Assembly: GCA_921293015.1 (NCBI GenBank)
Contig: OV121093.1
Coordinates: 24,624,622 to 24,688,621, forward strand
Source of the DNA: Phorcus lineatus
Lineage: Eukaryota; Mollusca; Gastropoda; Trochida; Trochidae
Length of the DNA: 64,000 bases
Direction: 5' to 3'
The notes beneath the pieces were generated by a model, which was given only the letters and a program-made list of their open reading frames with translations, had not been told where the DNA came from and ran no database searches. A program made the position numbers and the translations under genes. Shown here piece after piece: positions 10,440 to 21,200 of this stretch (the stretch's first letter is position 1; each line of letters starts with the position of its first letter).

Positions 10440-11100
10440 GTATTTTAAAACGGTATATTGCCTGGCAGCTGGTTGCCAGCAAGTTACCGTTTTAAGAAAC
10501 TGTGACCCCGTAGATACGGTACAATCCTGTAGTTACGGTAACTTGCTGGCAACCAGCTGCCAGGCAATATACCGTAGATACGGTACAACCCTGTAGTTAA
10601 GGTAACTTGCTGGCAACCAGCTGCCAGGCAATATACCGTAGATACGGTACAACCCTGTAGTTACGGTAACTTGCTGGCAACCAGCTGCCAGGCAATATAC
10701 CTTAGATACGGTACCACAGGGGCGTGTATCGCTTAGAAATAGCTTTAGAAAGACATATATACCCATAGACCCTACCCTACTATATATAGTAGTAGGGTAG
10801 GGTCTATGGGTATATATGTCTTTCTAAAGCTATTTCTAAGCGATACACGCCCCTGTGTACGGTACAACCCTGTAGTCACGGTAACTTGCTGGCAAACAGC
10901 TGCCATGTAATTTACCGTAGGTACGGTACAATCCTCCAACTGCCAAGCAGTATACCGTACTAAGATACATAGATACGGTACAAACACTGTATAGATACAG
11001 TAACATGCTGGCAACCAGCTGCCAGGTTATCTGTCGTACATGTAGATACAGTAAAGCCCTGTATGTACATGATTCTGTTGCCAAGCAGATGCAATATACC
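10440..11100. repeat. ~64-bp minisatellite (CAGCTGCCAGGCAATATACC)
   Basis: Several tandem units of about 64 bp contain GATACGGTACAACCCTGTAG, TTACGGTAACTTGCTGGCAA and CCAGCTGCCAGGCAATATAC. The first three after 10500 are nearly identical, later ones are diverged. An inverted unit lies at 10441-10490, so the left part can fold back. The array is interrupted by the MITE at 10715-10857. Confidence 0.85.
10715..10857. mobile_element. Full-length hAT-type hairpin MITE, 143 bp, 8-bp TSD
   Basis: This is an almost perfect palindrome with outer ends CACAGGGGCGTGTATCGC and centre TATATAG. It is flanked by the direct repeat TACGGTAC at 10707-10714 and 10858-10865. The neighbouring minisatellite units show the empty site (gatacggtacaaccc), so the 8-bp duplication is real. 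TIRs starting CA(CA)GGGGCG with 8-bp duplications point to hAT. A second copy lies at the window's left edge. Confidence 0.9.
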
Positions 11101-12635
11101 ATTGGTACAGCACAGGGATGAGAATAGAAATAACTGAAGGTTTCCCAGGGATCTACAAATTCAATCAGTCTGTCTTAACTTGACAAAAATGCCAATAGAA
11201 CATGCAACAGTGAAAATAGTTAACATTAACTTGTCTCAAAAAACAACATACCAATTGAGTTAAACATAAGATATTTATTCGGAAAAGACAATCTTTAGTA
11301 ACCCAAAAATCACAAAAGATATGTAAATAAATCATCAGAGCAGGAGTTTTTGCATCAACTTAAAGATATAAATTTTGTCTGCAGACTAGAATGTGCAAAA
11401 ACTCTCTCAAACATTCTTGGTACACCTCATTTAAAAATCCAACATCAAGCTAAAATTTCGCAAAATGGTCAAAACTCTTATGTTAGCTTTATCAACGGAA
11501 ATTTATGCTGGTATTTTAAAACTATCTTAAAAAATAAATCTGAGTAACAATGGAAATATGACAATACAAAGGGACTATTTTCTTTGTCATGTATCTCATG
11601 TTGAAGAACCAAGTTTTTGGTGAAATTAGAGTCAAAAGTAAAACTCGGTACTTAACCTGAATAACCTCACTGAGCTTTCGTTATAACATCGTAAAAACCA
11701 GAGTCATAAAAAAATGAGATCCAATAGATGAGCCAGCTTTCACTGACAAAAATTTACATTAGAAATATAGGTTGCAAACTAAATAAAATCAATCAAAATT
11801 GATATGCCAATAACACTTGAATAATAGAATATTGCTATTTAACTAAACATATACTATACGTATAAATCAATACAGTCAAAAGTTATGGCCAAGATGTTTG
11901 GAACTCAATAAAATTATGTTATACTGATATTCAAACATGATTATTTTTCACAGAGTGTCATTGGGGATACTTATATAAAACTGGACGTTCACAGAAGTGT
12001 CACTAGGGCTCTACTCGAACCTGGAAAAAGAAGTTGCAATGCCATTGATCATTCCAGCAAAATGCTTAAATATTTCCCAAAAGGCAAAACTAACAATAAA
12101 ATCTCTGATAAGAAGCTAAAAGGACTTCAACAGACTTTCATCATTTATGATGTATCCAAAGGTAAAACAATGAGACACAAAATAAAAACTTTGACAGTTG
12201 ACAGCAGCATGAATATAAACAACTACATAATACCAAATGTAAATAATCTAAAAATCCGTAAACAAAATAAAATACCCTTTCAAACACCACACAGTGCCAA
12301 ATATGTGGCCTATCGCTGGATAAAAACGTGGTTCCGAAAAATGGCGCCCATCAACTACATACCCGGATTATATCCCATGATGCAATTCGAAACGGTACTT
12401 TACCGTATTATATCCCACAATTTACTAAAACAAACATGCATTACCGTCTTTATGCTATTGAAACAGTATTTCGCCGGTAAAGTAAATCACAGTTTCGCCC
12501 TGTATGGGAATAACGGTAGATCGACAGTAGGACAATTTTCTTTACAGTGATGCACCGTAAAAAAGAACAACGGTATTTTACCGTATTGAAAAAACGGTAC
12601 ATGGATTGTTAATTCAACGGTAATTGTTTACAGTG

Positions 12636-13041
12636 TTGATATATTGCTTTGTGACACACGATATATGGCCAGTTTTGTTACATTTTTTTGAATGAATGAA
12701 TGGTGACTTTTTGTCCCGGGAAAAGTTCAGCATGATGAAAAGCGCATGTCTTGGTTTTCAATTTCCGATTCAATCTCTTCATTTTTCACGAACACAATTT
12801 TTGTAGCAGGAATGGCAATCACTGCCCAATCAAACAGTTGTTTTGGAGTTGCAATTTGGTTCTGGAAAGTCGCATGGAGACTGGCTGTTGCTGCAAGTCT
12901 CTTGATTGTCCCTCTTATCCAGTCACAAGCATTTTTGCCATGACTAGTTTCTTTTAGTTCAAAGTTCTCTTCGTGACACAGAGATTGACAGTTTTTGTAG
13001 TTTTTATATTGACTTTCAATCTTCATACAGATTATTATCAC
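12636..13041 (-). pseudogene. Central part of the same QYKN/SHGK gene, broken
   Basis: The frame carries ESQYKNYKNCQSLCHEENF, ETSHGKNACDWIRGTIKRLA and TPKQLFDWAVIAIP, the QYKN - SHGKxxCD - GTIKRLAA - TPxxLFxWA order of the family. After MRFSSC an in-frame TGA appears, yet the same frame continues with family-like TFPGTKSHHSF up to the border of the inserted element. One nonsense codon plus an insertion therefore mark it as a pseudogene. The usual D-G before QYKN is not recognisable. Confidence 0.65.
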
Positions 13042-13859
13042 TCAAGCTTTCACATTTCGTTGATACTGCTTACAGAAAATGGACCATATCCTGAAATCGC
13101 TTACAATTTTACCGAATTTGAAATTTGCATATCTCAGGGTATTTCTTATATATCTGCAAAATGAAAACGTATGCCGCTTTGGAATTATATGAACAACCTA
13201 TAAACAAAAAAATAACAATGAACAGCAAAATTTTAATTTTTAGCGAAATTTTTTCTGCAAGTGGTGTATTTTATAGAATTGCGTTACATGTCACAATTAA
13301 ACAACCTTTACAGCAAAACCAATGCGAATATGCAAACAATATTTTGTTTTTGTAATGACATTGAATTTACTCTGGTTGGTGTGAAAATGATAGAAATGGT
13401 GACATCAACTGGGAGGCTTTGGTCGAATTGAGCTGGAATGACCCAACTTTCATTCTCAGTCGTCATATCCACTTTGATTGGACGGTGACCATCCTTGGAC
13501 GCGGTTTTCGTAGGCGGGTTTATTTAAAGAAAACGTTTATAACTTCGGCGTTGAGAGATCCACCACTATTGGATAACACGTATTGTTATATAAGGTACTT
13601 CTCGATGTAAAGTTTTAAATTGTCTCGAAAAAATCAATGATTTTTTTTATGAACGGGAGACATGTTGTATATCTTTTTTGTAATGACATTTGTATCATAT
13701 TTCCCAGAAAAAATTCTTTTCTTTCACTTCACTTTCATGACAACGTAGTACTTAAGTGGAAGATTCGTTTGTTGTGAACTAACATATATTGTTAACTTAT
13801 ATAACAATATGTATATGCAAGCGTATTCTATTTTATTCATATGTATACATTTAACCATT
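13042..13859. other. Upstream side of the pseudogene; no exon recognised
   Basis: The N-terminal half of the QYKN/SHGK family would be expected here on the minus strand, but no frame continues the similarity. Several short open frames are not convincing. Confidence 0.4.
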
Positions 13860-14000
13860 TCAGATGCAAATGTTTTAATGTGCCTGGTGGGCCAAATGGC
13901 CGGATGCTATGTGATATTGTTTTAAAATGCCATGCAAACGAAAATTAGCATGTGACACAAAAATAAAATATCGTTCTCGTTCTCTCTATGCTCACGTCAC
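13860..14000 (+). mobile_element. LINE 3' end: GGCC stem-loop, AATAAA, (GTTCTC)-type tail
   Basis: GGGCCAAATGGCC forms a small stem-loop, followed about 80 bp later by AAATAAAATATCGTTCTCGTTCTC. The layout is the same as in the LINE ends at 7660-7770 and 54111-54150, but no coding remnant is attached. Confidence 0.45.
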
Positions 14001-14017
14001 GCGGCAAAACTCAATCT

Positions 14018-14120
14018 TCAGTGACCACAGGCCCTTTCAGTTCTGTTGACAGGCAAATTTGAATACATTTTAATGAATCACGAAAAGTGCCATGGGTCAT
14101 TTCAGTCGATCTTCAAGGCG
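14018..14120. repeat. Interspersed repeat, inverted copy
   Basis: GGTCATTTCAGTCGATCTT and ATACATTTTAATGAATCACGA are the complement of the block at 5098-5250. Confidence 0.8.
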
Positions 14121-15070
14121 TAAGAGGTAATACATTCATTAAATGTAATAACTGCGGTAAATTGTAATGAAAACGCGAGAAGATGTCATACTGCGGTAAA
14201 ATGTAATAAGCTACGGTAAAATGTAATACAAACTAGCGTGGAAAATTGTAAAATAAGTGTGAGGTAAAATTCAGTAAAATGTGCTCTAAATTCTAAAACA
14301 ATATGCGGTAAAATATAAAACTCTACCTACATCTTTTATAAATTTATTTGTGCCATCACTGTCAATTTTACGTATTTGATTAAATTTGTAATACTATATT
14401 TTATTCTTTTGGCTAATATTCGAGTTTACCAAGATATTGATACCCAGTTACTTAATTATATTAAAAATACCCTGTAAAAGAATTAATCTGAGATAGATTA
14501 ATACCAATTTCTTAAACTGTATTATTAAAACTAAATTCTTAAATTTAATTGCTTTGCTAATACGTTTGTAAAGATATACCTCCTGTTGATTATAAACAGA
14601 TTTTTAAAAATCATTTTTAAAATGTATATAAATTTGAACACGCTACATATTGTATTCTAAAAATGGCTTGTGATTCTATTAGCTATCGACATGATCTAAT
14701 GTATGTAGATTATCTCAAGTCCCTTTAGTTATGTACTGAGCAACAATCAAATCATTCAATAATTTACCTTTATAGATGTTAACATGCTTTGTTATGTTCA
14801 CTTGTACAACTTTATATACAATGTCTATAATTTGACGTGAAATTTATCGTCGAAAATCATTAAAACTTTCCGTATCTCGCTTTCATTCTCTCTAATTTTC
14901 TCGCTCTGTATCTCGCATCTGCAACGAGAATTGTGCAGGGATAGAAAATAGAAAAATCTTGATGAAACGAATGTTATCAAAAATAATTGTACCAGTCGCG
15001 GTGGATATAGCTCGACCATTTCAGCTGCTTATTAGAAGTTTGTGATAAAAGACCTCTTAAAAAAAAGAAA
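14121..15070. other. Short CGGTAAAATGTAATA repeats, otherwise nothing
   Basis: From 14150 to 14310 the motif CGGTAAAATGTAATA appears several times with drift. The rest is AT-rich without a pattern. Confidence 0.5.
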
Positions 15071-15076
15071 TTTATT
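15071..15076 (-). terminator. Poly(A) signal of gene 1
   Basis: The plus strand reads tttatt, that is AATAAA on the coding strand, 24 nt after the stop codon of gene 1. It is the first such hexamer downstream, so the 3' UTR may be very short; the cleavage site itself cannot be seen. Confidence 0.5.
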
Positions 15077-15100
15077 CAAAAGGTAAAGGCATCATGTTGA

Positions 15101-15225
15101 TCACGTCATCTCGTATCCCTGGCTGTGTGGCGTGCTGGTACCAAACTTTGTGCCCAGGAAGATGGCAGCGAAACACACAAGGAATCCCAGCACCACCATC
15201 CCCATAGCGATTCCGGCAAGTGATC
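15101..15225 (-). CDS. Gene 1 exon 14: transmembrane helix and tail
   Basis: The acceptor TATGTCTGCAG|GA completes a Gly codon, then SLAGIAMGMVVLGFLVCFAA and IFLGTKFGTSTPHSQGYEMT end at TGA (15101-15103). One clear transmembrane helix of about 24 residues with GxxxG-like spacing is followed by a 15-16 residue tail with a tyrosine near the end. The reading frame is fixed by exon 13. Confidence 0.88.
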
Positions 15226-18200
15226 CTGCAGACATACAGGCAGACAGACACTCAGAGCACCTGTGAGTACTGCAAAGCATTGTTAATCCCTGTCCAATTC
15301 ATTTAGGGAATTGAAAATCGATTTCACTTCTTATTTCTTTGAAAATGTAGATTTGGAAATCTCGAAACGCAATATGTTCATACTGCATTGCTCAATTCCT
15401 TACCAGAACATAATGTATTTTATGAATCTTTTTCTCACTGCCTAAGTCCGGACTTGCTGAATGAGTATCTAGACTGTACTCCAGGTTCACAGTCACGGAG
15501 CAGGACCGGTGAAGCACCTGGGAGGGAGGGGGGGGGGGGGGGGGGGTGTGAATAATATTGCTTACATACGTTGTCTTGTTATTCATTGTTTTTACCAAAA
15601 GAGCCTAACAGACAGAGTTTTTCAATAATGTTGGCCTAATGGCCTAAATTGCAGTTACATAATTTCAGATATAGGTGGACAGTGGGCTACCTGAAGGAGA
15701 ATATTCGATGTTGACAGCATTTATAATCATAAATATGAGACGTTGATGCCTAGAGATAAGAATGATTTTGAGTAAAAGTGGGCCAATTTAGATTGTACCT
15801 AAGCTGTAGGTTAATGCGGGTATAAACATATACATAGCCTATTGAGAGTGAACCTAAGCTCCATGTTAATGCGGGTACATACATAAACATAGCCTATTGA
15901 GAGTGTACCTAAGCTCCATGTTAATGCGGGTACATACATATACATAGCCTATTGAGAGTGTACCAAAGCTCTACGTTAATGCGGGTACATACATATACAT
16001 AGCCTATTGAGAGTGTAACAAAGCTCCATGTTATTGCGGATATAAACATTTACATAGCCTATTGAGAGTGTACCTAAGCTCCATGTTAATGCGGGTATAA
16101 AGATATACATAGCCTATTGAGAGTGTAACAAAGCTCCATGTTAATGCGGGTACATACATATACATAGCCTTTTGAGAGTGTACCTAAGCTCCATGTTAAT
16201 GCGGGTATAAACATTTACATAGCCTATTGAGAGTGTACCTAAGCTCCATGTTATTGCGGGTACATACATATACATAGTCTATTGAGAGTGTACCTAGGCT
16301 CCATGATAATGCGGGTACATACATAAACATAGCCTATTGAGAGTGTACCTTAGCTTCATGTTAATGCGGGTACATACATATACATAGCCTATTGAGAGTG
16401 TACCTAAGCTTCATGTTAATTCGAGTACATACATATACATAGCCTATTGAGAGTGTACCTAAGCTCCATGTTAATGCGGGTACGTACATATACATAGCCT
16501 ATTGAGAGTGTACCTAAGCTCCATGTTAAGCGGGTATAAACATATACATAGCTTATTGAGAGTGTACCAAAGCTCCATGTTAATGCATCTTCCTACGCAA
16601 AGCTTAACTATTGCCAGTCTCGAACTGTCCAAGTTAACCCTTGCTGCCGATACACGACTTTCCTGTGCTAGCTCTCTAGCTCACTGCAAAGGAATTTGAT
16701 GGTCCAATCAGAAAGCTCCTAGCAAAAGCTACATCCGGGGACTCGAACAAACATGGCTGCGCCCATGTCGCAGTCCGTCGACTGTACGATTTGTAAAGAG
16801 AAAGTGTTGCCTCCAAAGCGATAAACAATATATTCAAGTTCATTTATGTTTATAGTCAATTTGCGTCATTATTTTTCTACAACCCTGTATCGGACAGCGG
16901 CCTGTCAAAGAATTTATTCTTAAATTGCTTCGGTAAACTAATCAAGCTCGATAAAATTGACCATGATTTGAAGCACCGACTCGATGCACTACGCCCGGCA
17001 AGACTTTATTTCCTGTCATCGTACAATTGTTTTATCTTTTGTGCTTGCAAAACTTAATTGAATATCCGTTGAACCGAAATATTGATTAAATTTTACATAA
17101 ATTAACCGATAAAATTTGAACATCTCTCGATGTCATAACACTCGAAATGTAGTAGCCTGCGACCTCGTTGTATCGCGGTAGTAAACGTTACTCTCAACAA
17201 ACTTTACTTCTTGCAGTCAAAAACCAGGTATGTTGACGTGTACCATTTAAATATCATGTCGTCAATAAAAAAAAATTAAAAAAGTAAAACAATTGTTATA
17301 TTTACTTCCATTTTCACTGATTTTACTGGGTCATTTTCATGTTTGAAAATATTACTTTGGTACTTGGTATGTGCTTTGATATAAAAATTATTCTCTCTCC
17401 GTGAAATATTTACGTTTGGCTTGTACGTCTGTTTGTGAACAGTTGAATAATAAAAAATGAGACTTGGACACATGATAAAGATAGACAATCGTTATTTTCT
17501 TGATATGGTGTCAAAGCTTACCAACTAAAAAGGTGTGCCCGGTAAAACTAAGACAAGTTAAGACCATTTTTGTAGTAATTGTGCCAGAATATTTTTCGTA
17601 GTTTTGCAAATGCTTTTATCTAATCTTAATATCAACTAAAATTAAATTAAATTTATTGTAATGATAATATTACTTTGTTTCGTTCACAGATATTAATTTA
17701 TCAATTAAATCATAATTGCCCTGAAAATAGGGCACCTCTGTTAATATACATTCCATAAACAATATATACTATTCATTGTATGTCTAAAAATATTTTCTCC
17801 CCTATAAATTTGATTTTCACATATTTTCCAGGATAATTTTTCAGCTATTTAAAAATAAACAATGTGTAAACTGTACTTTTTTGATGATAAAATACAATTA
17901 TATAATGGTAACGACCACGATAAATGGGCCTACGTACTTCCCTTTGAAAAATATAAGGGGCGCAGTCATATGTTATTTATTTACCAATACCGATCCTAAT
18001 AACAACAAAAACTTCTTTTCCGTCCATCAATACATTTATAACCTGAATCTTCTTGTTTGAAAGGTTTGCAATGCCAACTTCTTTGTAACCTGAACAAACA
18101 GGTCACTTTCAATGGGCGTGGCCATTTTGATTATATCCCAAATGACACGGCGTCGCCGATTGGCCATAGTAAGGGAGGTAACCTAGATAACTAAAACTCG

Positions 18201-21200
18201 CCAGTGAGGGCGCTGGTATCAAGCCAGAAAAGTCTTGTGTCGGCAGCAAGGGTTAACTTGGACAGATCGAGACTGGCAATAGTTAAGCTTTGCGTAGGAA
18301 GATGCATGTTAATGCGTGTATAAACATATACATACCCTATTGAGAGTGTACCTAAGCTCCATGTTAATGCTGGTATAAACATATACATAGCCTATTGAGA
18401 GTGTACCTAAGCTCCATGTTAATGCGGGTATAAACATATACATAGCCTATTGAGAGTCTACCTAAGCTCCATGTTAATGCGGTTACATACATATACATAG
18501 CCTATTGAGAGTGTACCTAAGCTCCATGTTAATGCGGGTATAAACATATACATAGCCTATTGAGAGTGTACCTAAGCTCCATGTTATTGCGGGTACATAC
18601 ATATACATAGCCTATTGAGAGTGTACCTAAGCTCCATGTTAATGCGGGTACATACATATACATAGCCTATTGAGAGTGTACCTAAGCTCCATGTTAATGC
18701 GGGTACATACATATACATAGCCTATTGAGAGTGTACCTAAGCTCCATGTTAATGCGGTTACATACATATACATAGCCTATTGAGAGTGTACCTAAGCTCC
18801 ATGTTAATGCGGGTATATACATCTACATAGCCTAATGGGAGTGCACCAAAGCTCCATGTTAATGCGGGTACATACATATACACATAGCATCGAATTAAAA
18901 CACTGTCTTTTACATGGAAAGACACAACTACTAAAGATATATTAAATATCAATTGATCGCAGGTTGGAGTTGTTTGGATGACTTTTAATATGTTTAAACG
19001 GTGGTTAAAACAGTGACATGGAAGTGGAAATATCAGTTATAGGACACATTCTTAGGAATGAGATATTTCTTATATTGTGCATGCTTATTATTGATATAAA
19101 TTTGGAAATTTCAGTGAGTGAAAGGGATTTCAAGTTATCCCTTAAAATCAGTGATTTCATGAAAACCCTAGTTTCATCATCTAACTGTAACATATACATA
19201 GCCTTTTGAGTGTACCAATGACACCCGTTACCTGCGCTGAAGCCTGACCCGGCGCCCTGACACTGAGTAAGGGCACTGAGCTGCAACCCGTCTGCCTCGG
19301 TCCTAATCACGAACCCCGGCAGTTCTTCATGTGACTCCATATGCCTCCACTGTCCTTCCCCTTTGTGTTGCACATCCTCTGTTTCTTTACTCTTCTTCTC
19401 CCAACCGGTGTCGTCTTCCTTTTCGGTCGTAATAGACGGACCACGAGTCGTTGCTTTATAACCCCAAAGTTGGTCGGAGTAAGGTACTGCTGTAAGATTG
19501 GTGACCTGAAAGCATGCAGTTTTAGTCCTGGCATAAAATTTTAGGAAATGTATAAGAATGATATGCAAAATGCAAAAGATATCTAATTATATAAGTAACA
19601 TCTAATTACTTTACCAGCAGGTTAATGTCATTCTTCAACATATTAATTTCTATCAATTAAAATTAGCAGAAAAAGGAATAGATTGTTTGGCCTCTGAAGT
19701 AAAGGTAATATTATTCAGCATTGACTTTGGGCTCTCTTGGGTTGTGCAAGGTGTCGAAAATGTCGAAGGATTTCGTCATATGTTCAAACAACGATGTAGG
19801 GATGTTGAAAAACAGCCATGGATTTAAATTCTTGGGAAGTATTCTGAGCTGACGTTTTATCAACAGATTAATGAATCCAACATGTATGAAACGTATCTAT
19901 AATCGGTTAATGTTTATGCTTTTCGCATTGCTCTTAATAAATTCCGTTGCTCGTATCATAATTTGATGATTGAAGTAGGTGTAATATTAAACCAGAAGAT
20001 AGATTATGCCCTTTGTGTATAGTACATGTGCAAGAAGCTGAATTTCACTTTTAATTACAATGTCTGTTTTATTCAGATTTAAGGAGAAGTATTCTCCTAT
20101 ACTATTATTGTGCAGCACGCATCTCTGAAAAAATCTATCTCACTTTGTAAAAGAGATAATAACTTGATCATGAACAGTCTTGAAAAGTGTATTTTCCATG
20201 AACGTGCCAAGTAAGTTTACTCCCGCCTATTGCTTATTGGTCCTCCATTCACTGTATTATTTGTTTTTGTATGATTGGTAATATGGGCCGGTGGCCTTAT
20301 TTACTTTTTGAATTAACCTTTCATCAGTAACATTATGCATAAGTTCACATTAGATCGACATGTAAATCATAAATTCATGTTTCATGAAAAATCAAGCGAA
20401 AAAGCATTTTTTTAAGTATGCCATAGCAGCACAATATATTAGGATATGGTCACCAGTTCTTCTACGACAGCATTCATTGTGGTTACCAGGTCTAATTATC
20501 GACATATGGATATGAATTTAAATATGATTTTTGATAGAAATTGATAAAATAACATTTAATCGAAAAGGTTATTGTCAGTATGTGCGATTAGTAGTAAATA
20601 TGTGCCTTATTTAAGTAAATGAAAAATAGTTTACCCATTACCCACCTTTTTTGTGGGTGAATGAATGCCTGCCAAAATACTCATTAAAACGGTAATTGAC
20701 GTTCTTTTAGAAATATATAGTACGTTCAAGGAAGTTTTTACTGATTAAACGGTACATTGTTACTGTTTGCGGGGGCGACTTGGACGACGAGTTTTCCTTG
20801 CTTCACGGCCGTGGTGAGGTGGGAGGCTGCTGTGGCTAGCGGGGTCTGGGCCGGGAAATTGGGCACATCGCCGTGGAATGGGGCCACGTCCAGTAGCTTG
20901 AAAGTGACCAGGATGTAGGCGTCGTTGTGGTCAACCTTGTGGACAATACCAGTCAGGTTTTTTTATTACACAGCAACATTTTTATTTTTGAGAGAAGCTC
21001 ATTAAGTAACTCATTTAGAACACATATTCTAGATAAAGTGAACAAAATGAAAACACTGAAAGTGAGCATCATGTAAACCAATTGAGAATATTCCTGCTTT
21101 CATAAAAGTGAATTTTGAAAACCTGTCACAGTTACAATGTAGTGTTAGAACATAACACTAGCCACTCGTGTCCATTCCATCAATGTGCCACACTAGGTAG

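Larger units (their letters stand above)
10423..12635. mobile_element. 2.2-kb TIR element with internal minisatellite
   Basis: The ends are perfect 19-bp inverted repeats, CACTGTAAACAATTACCGT at 10423-10441 and its complement at 12617-12635. The inside has a 64-bp minisatellite and many copies of ACGGTA/TACCGT, also near the right end. It splits the QYKN/SHGK pseudogene. No convincing target duplication is visible and no transposase; an open frame at 12062-12550 has no recognisable domain. It is therefore a non-autonomous element of unknown superfamily. Confidence 0.75.

Noticed and set aside
12062-12550. 162-codon plus-strand frame inside the 2.2-kb TIR element
   Set aside because: No domain recognised, and part of it is made of repeated TACCGTATTATATCCCA-type sequence; not accepted as a transposase.
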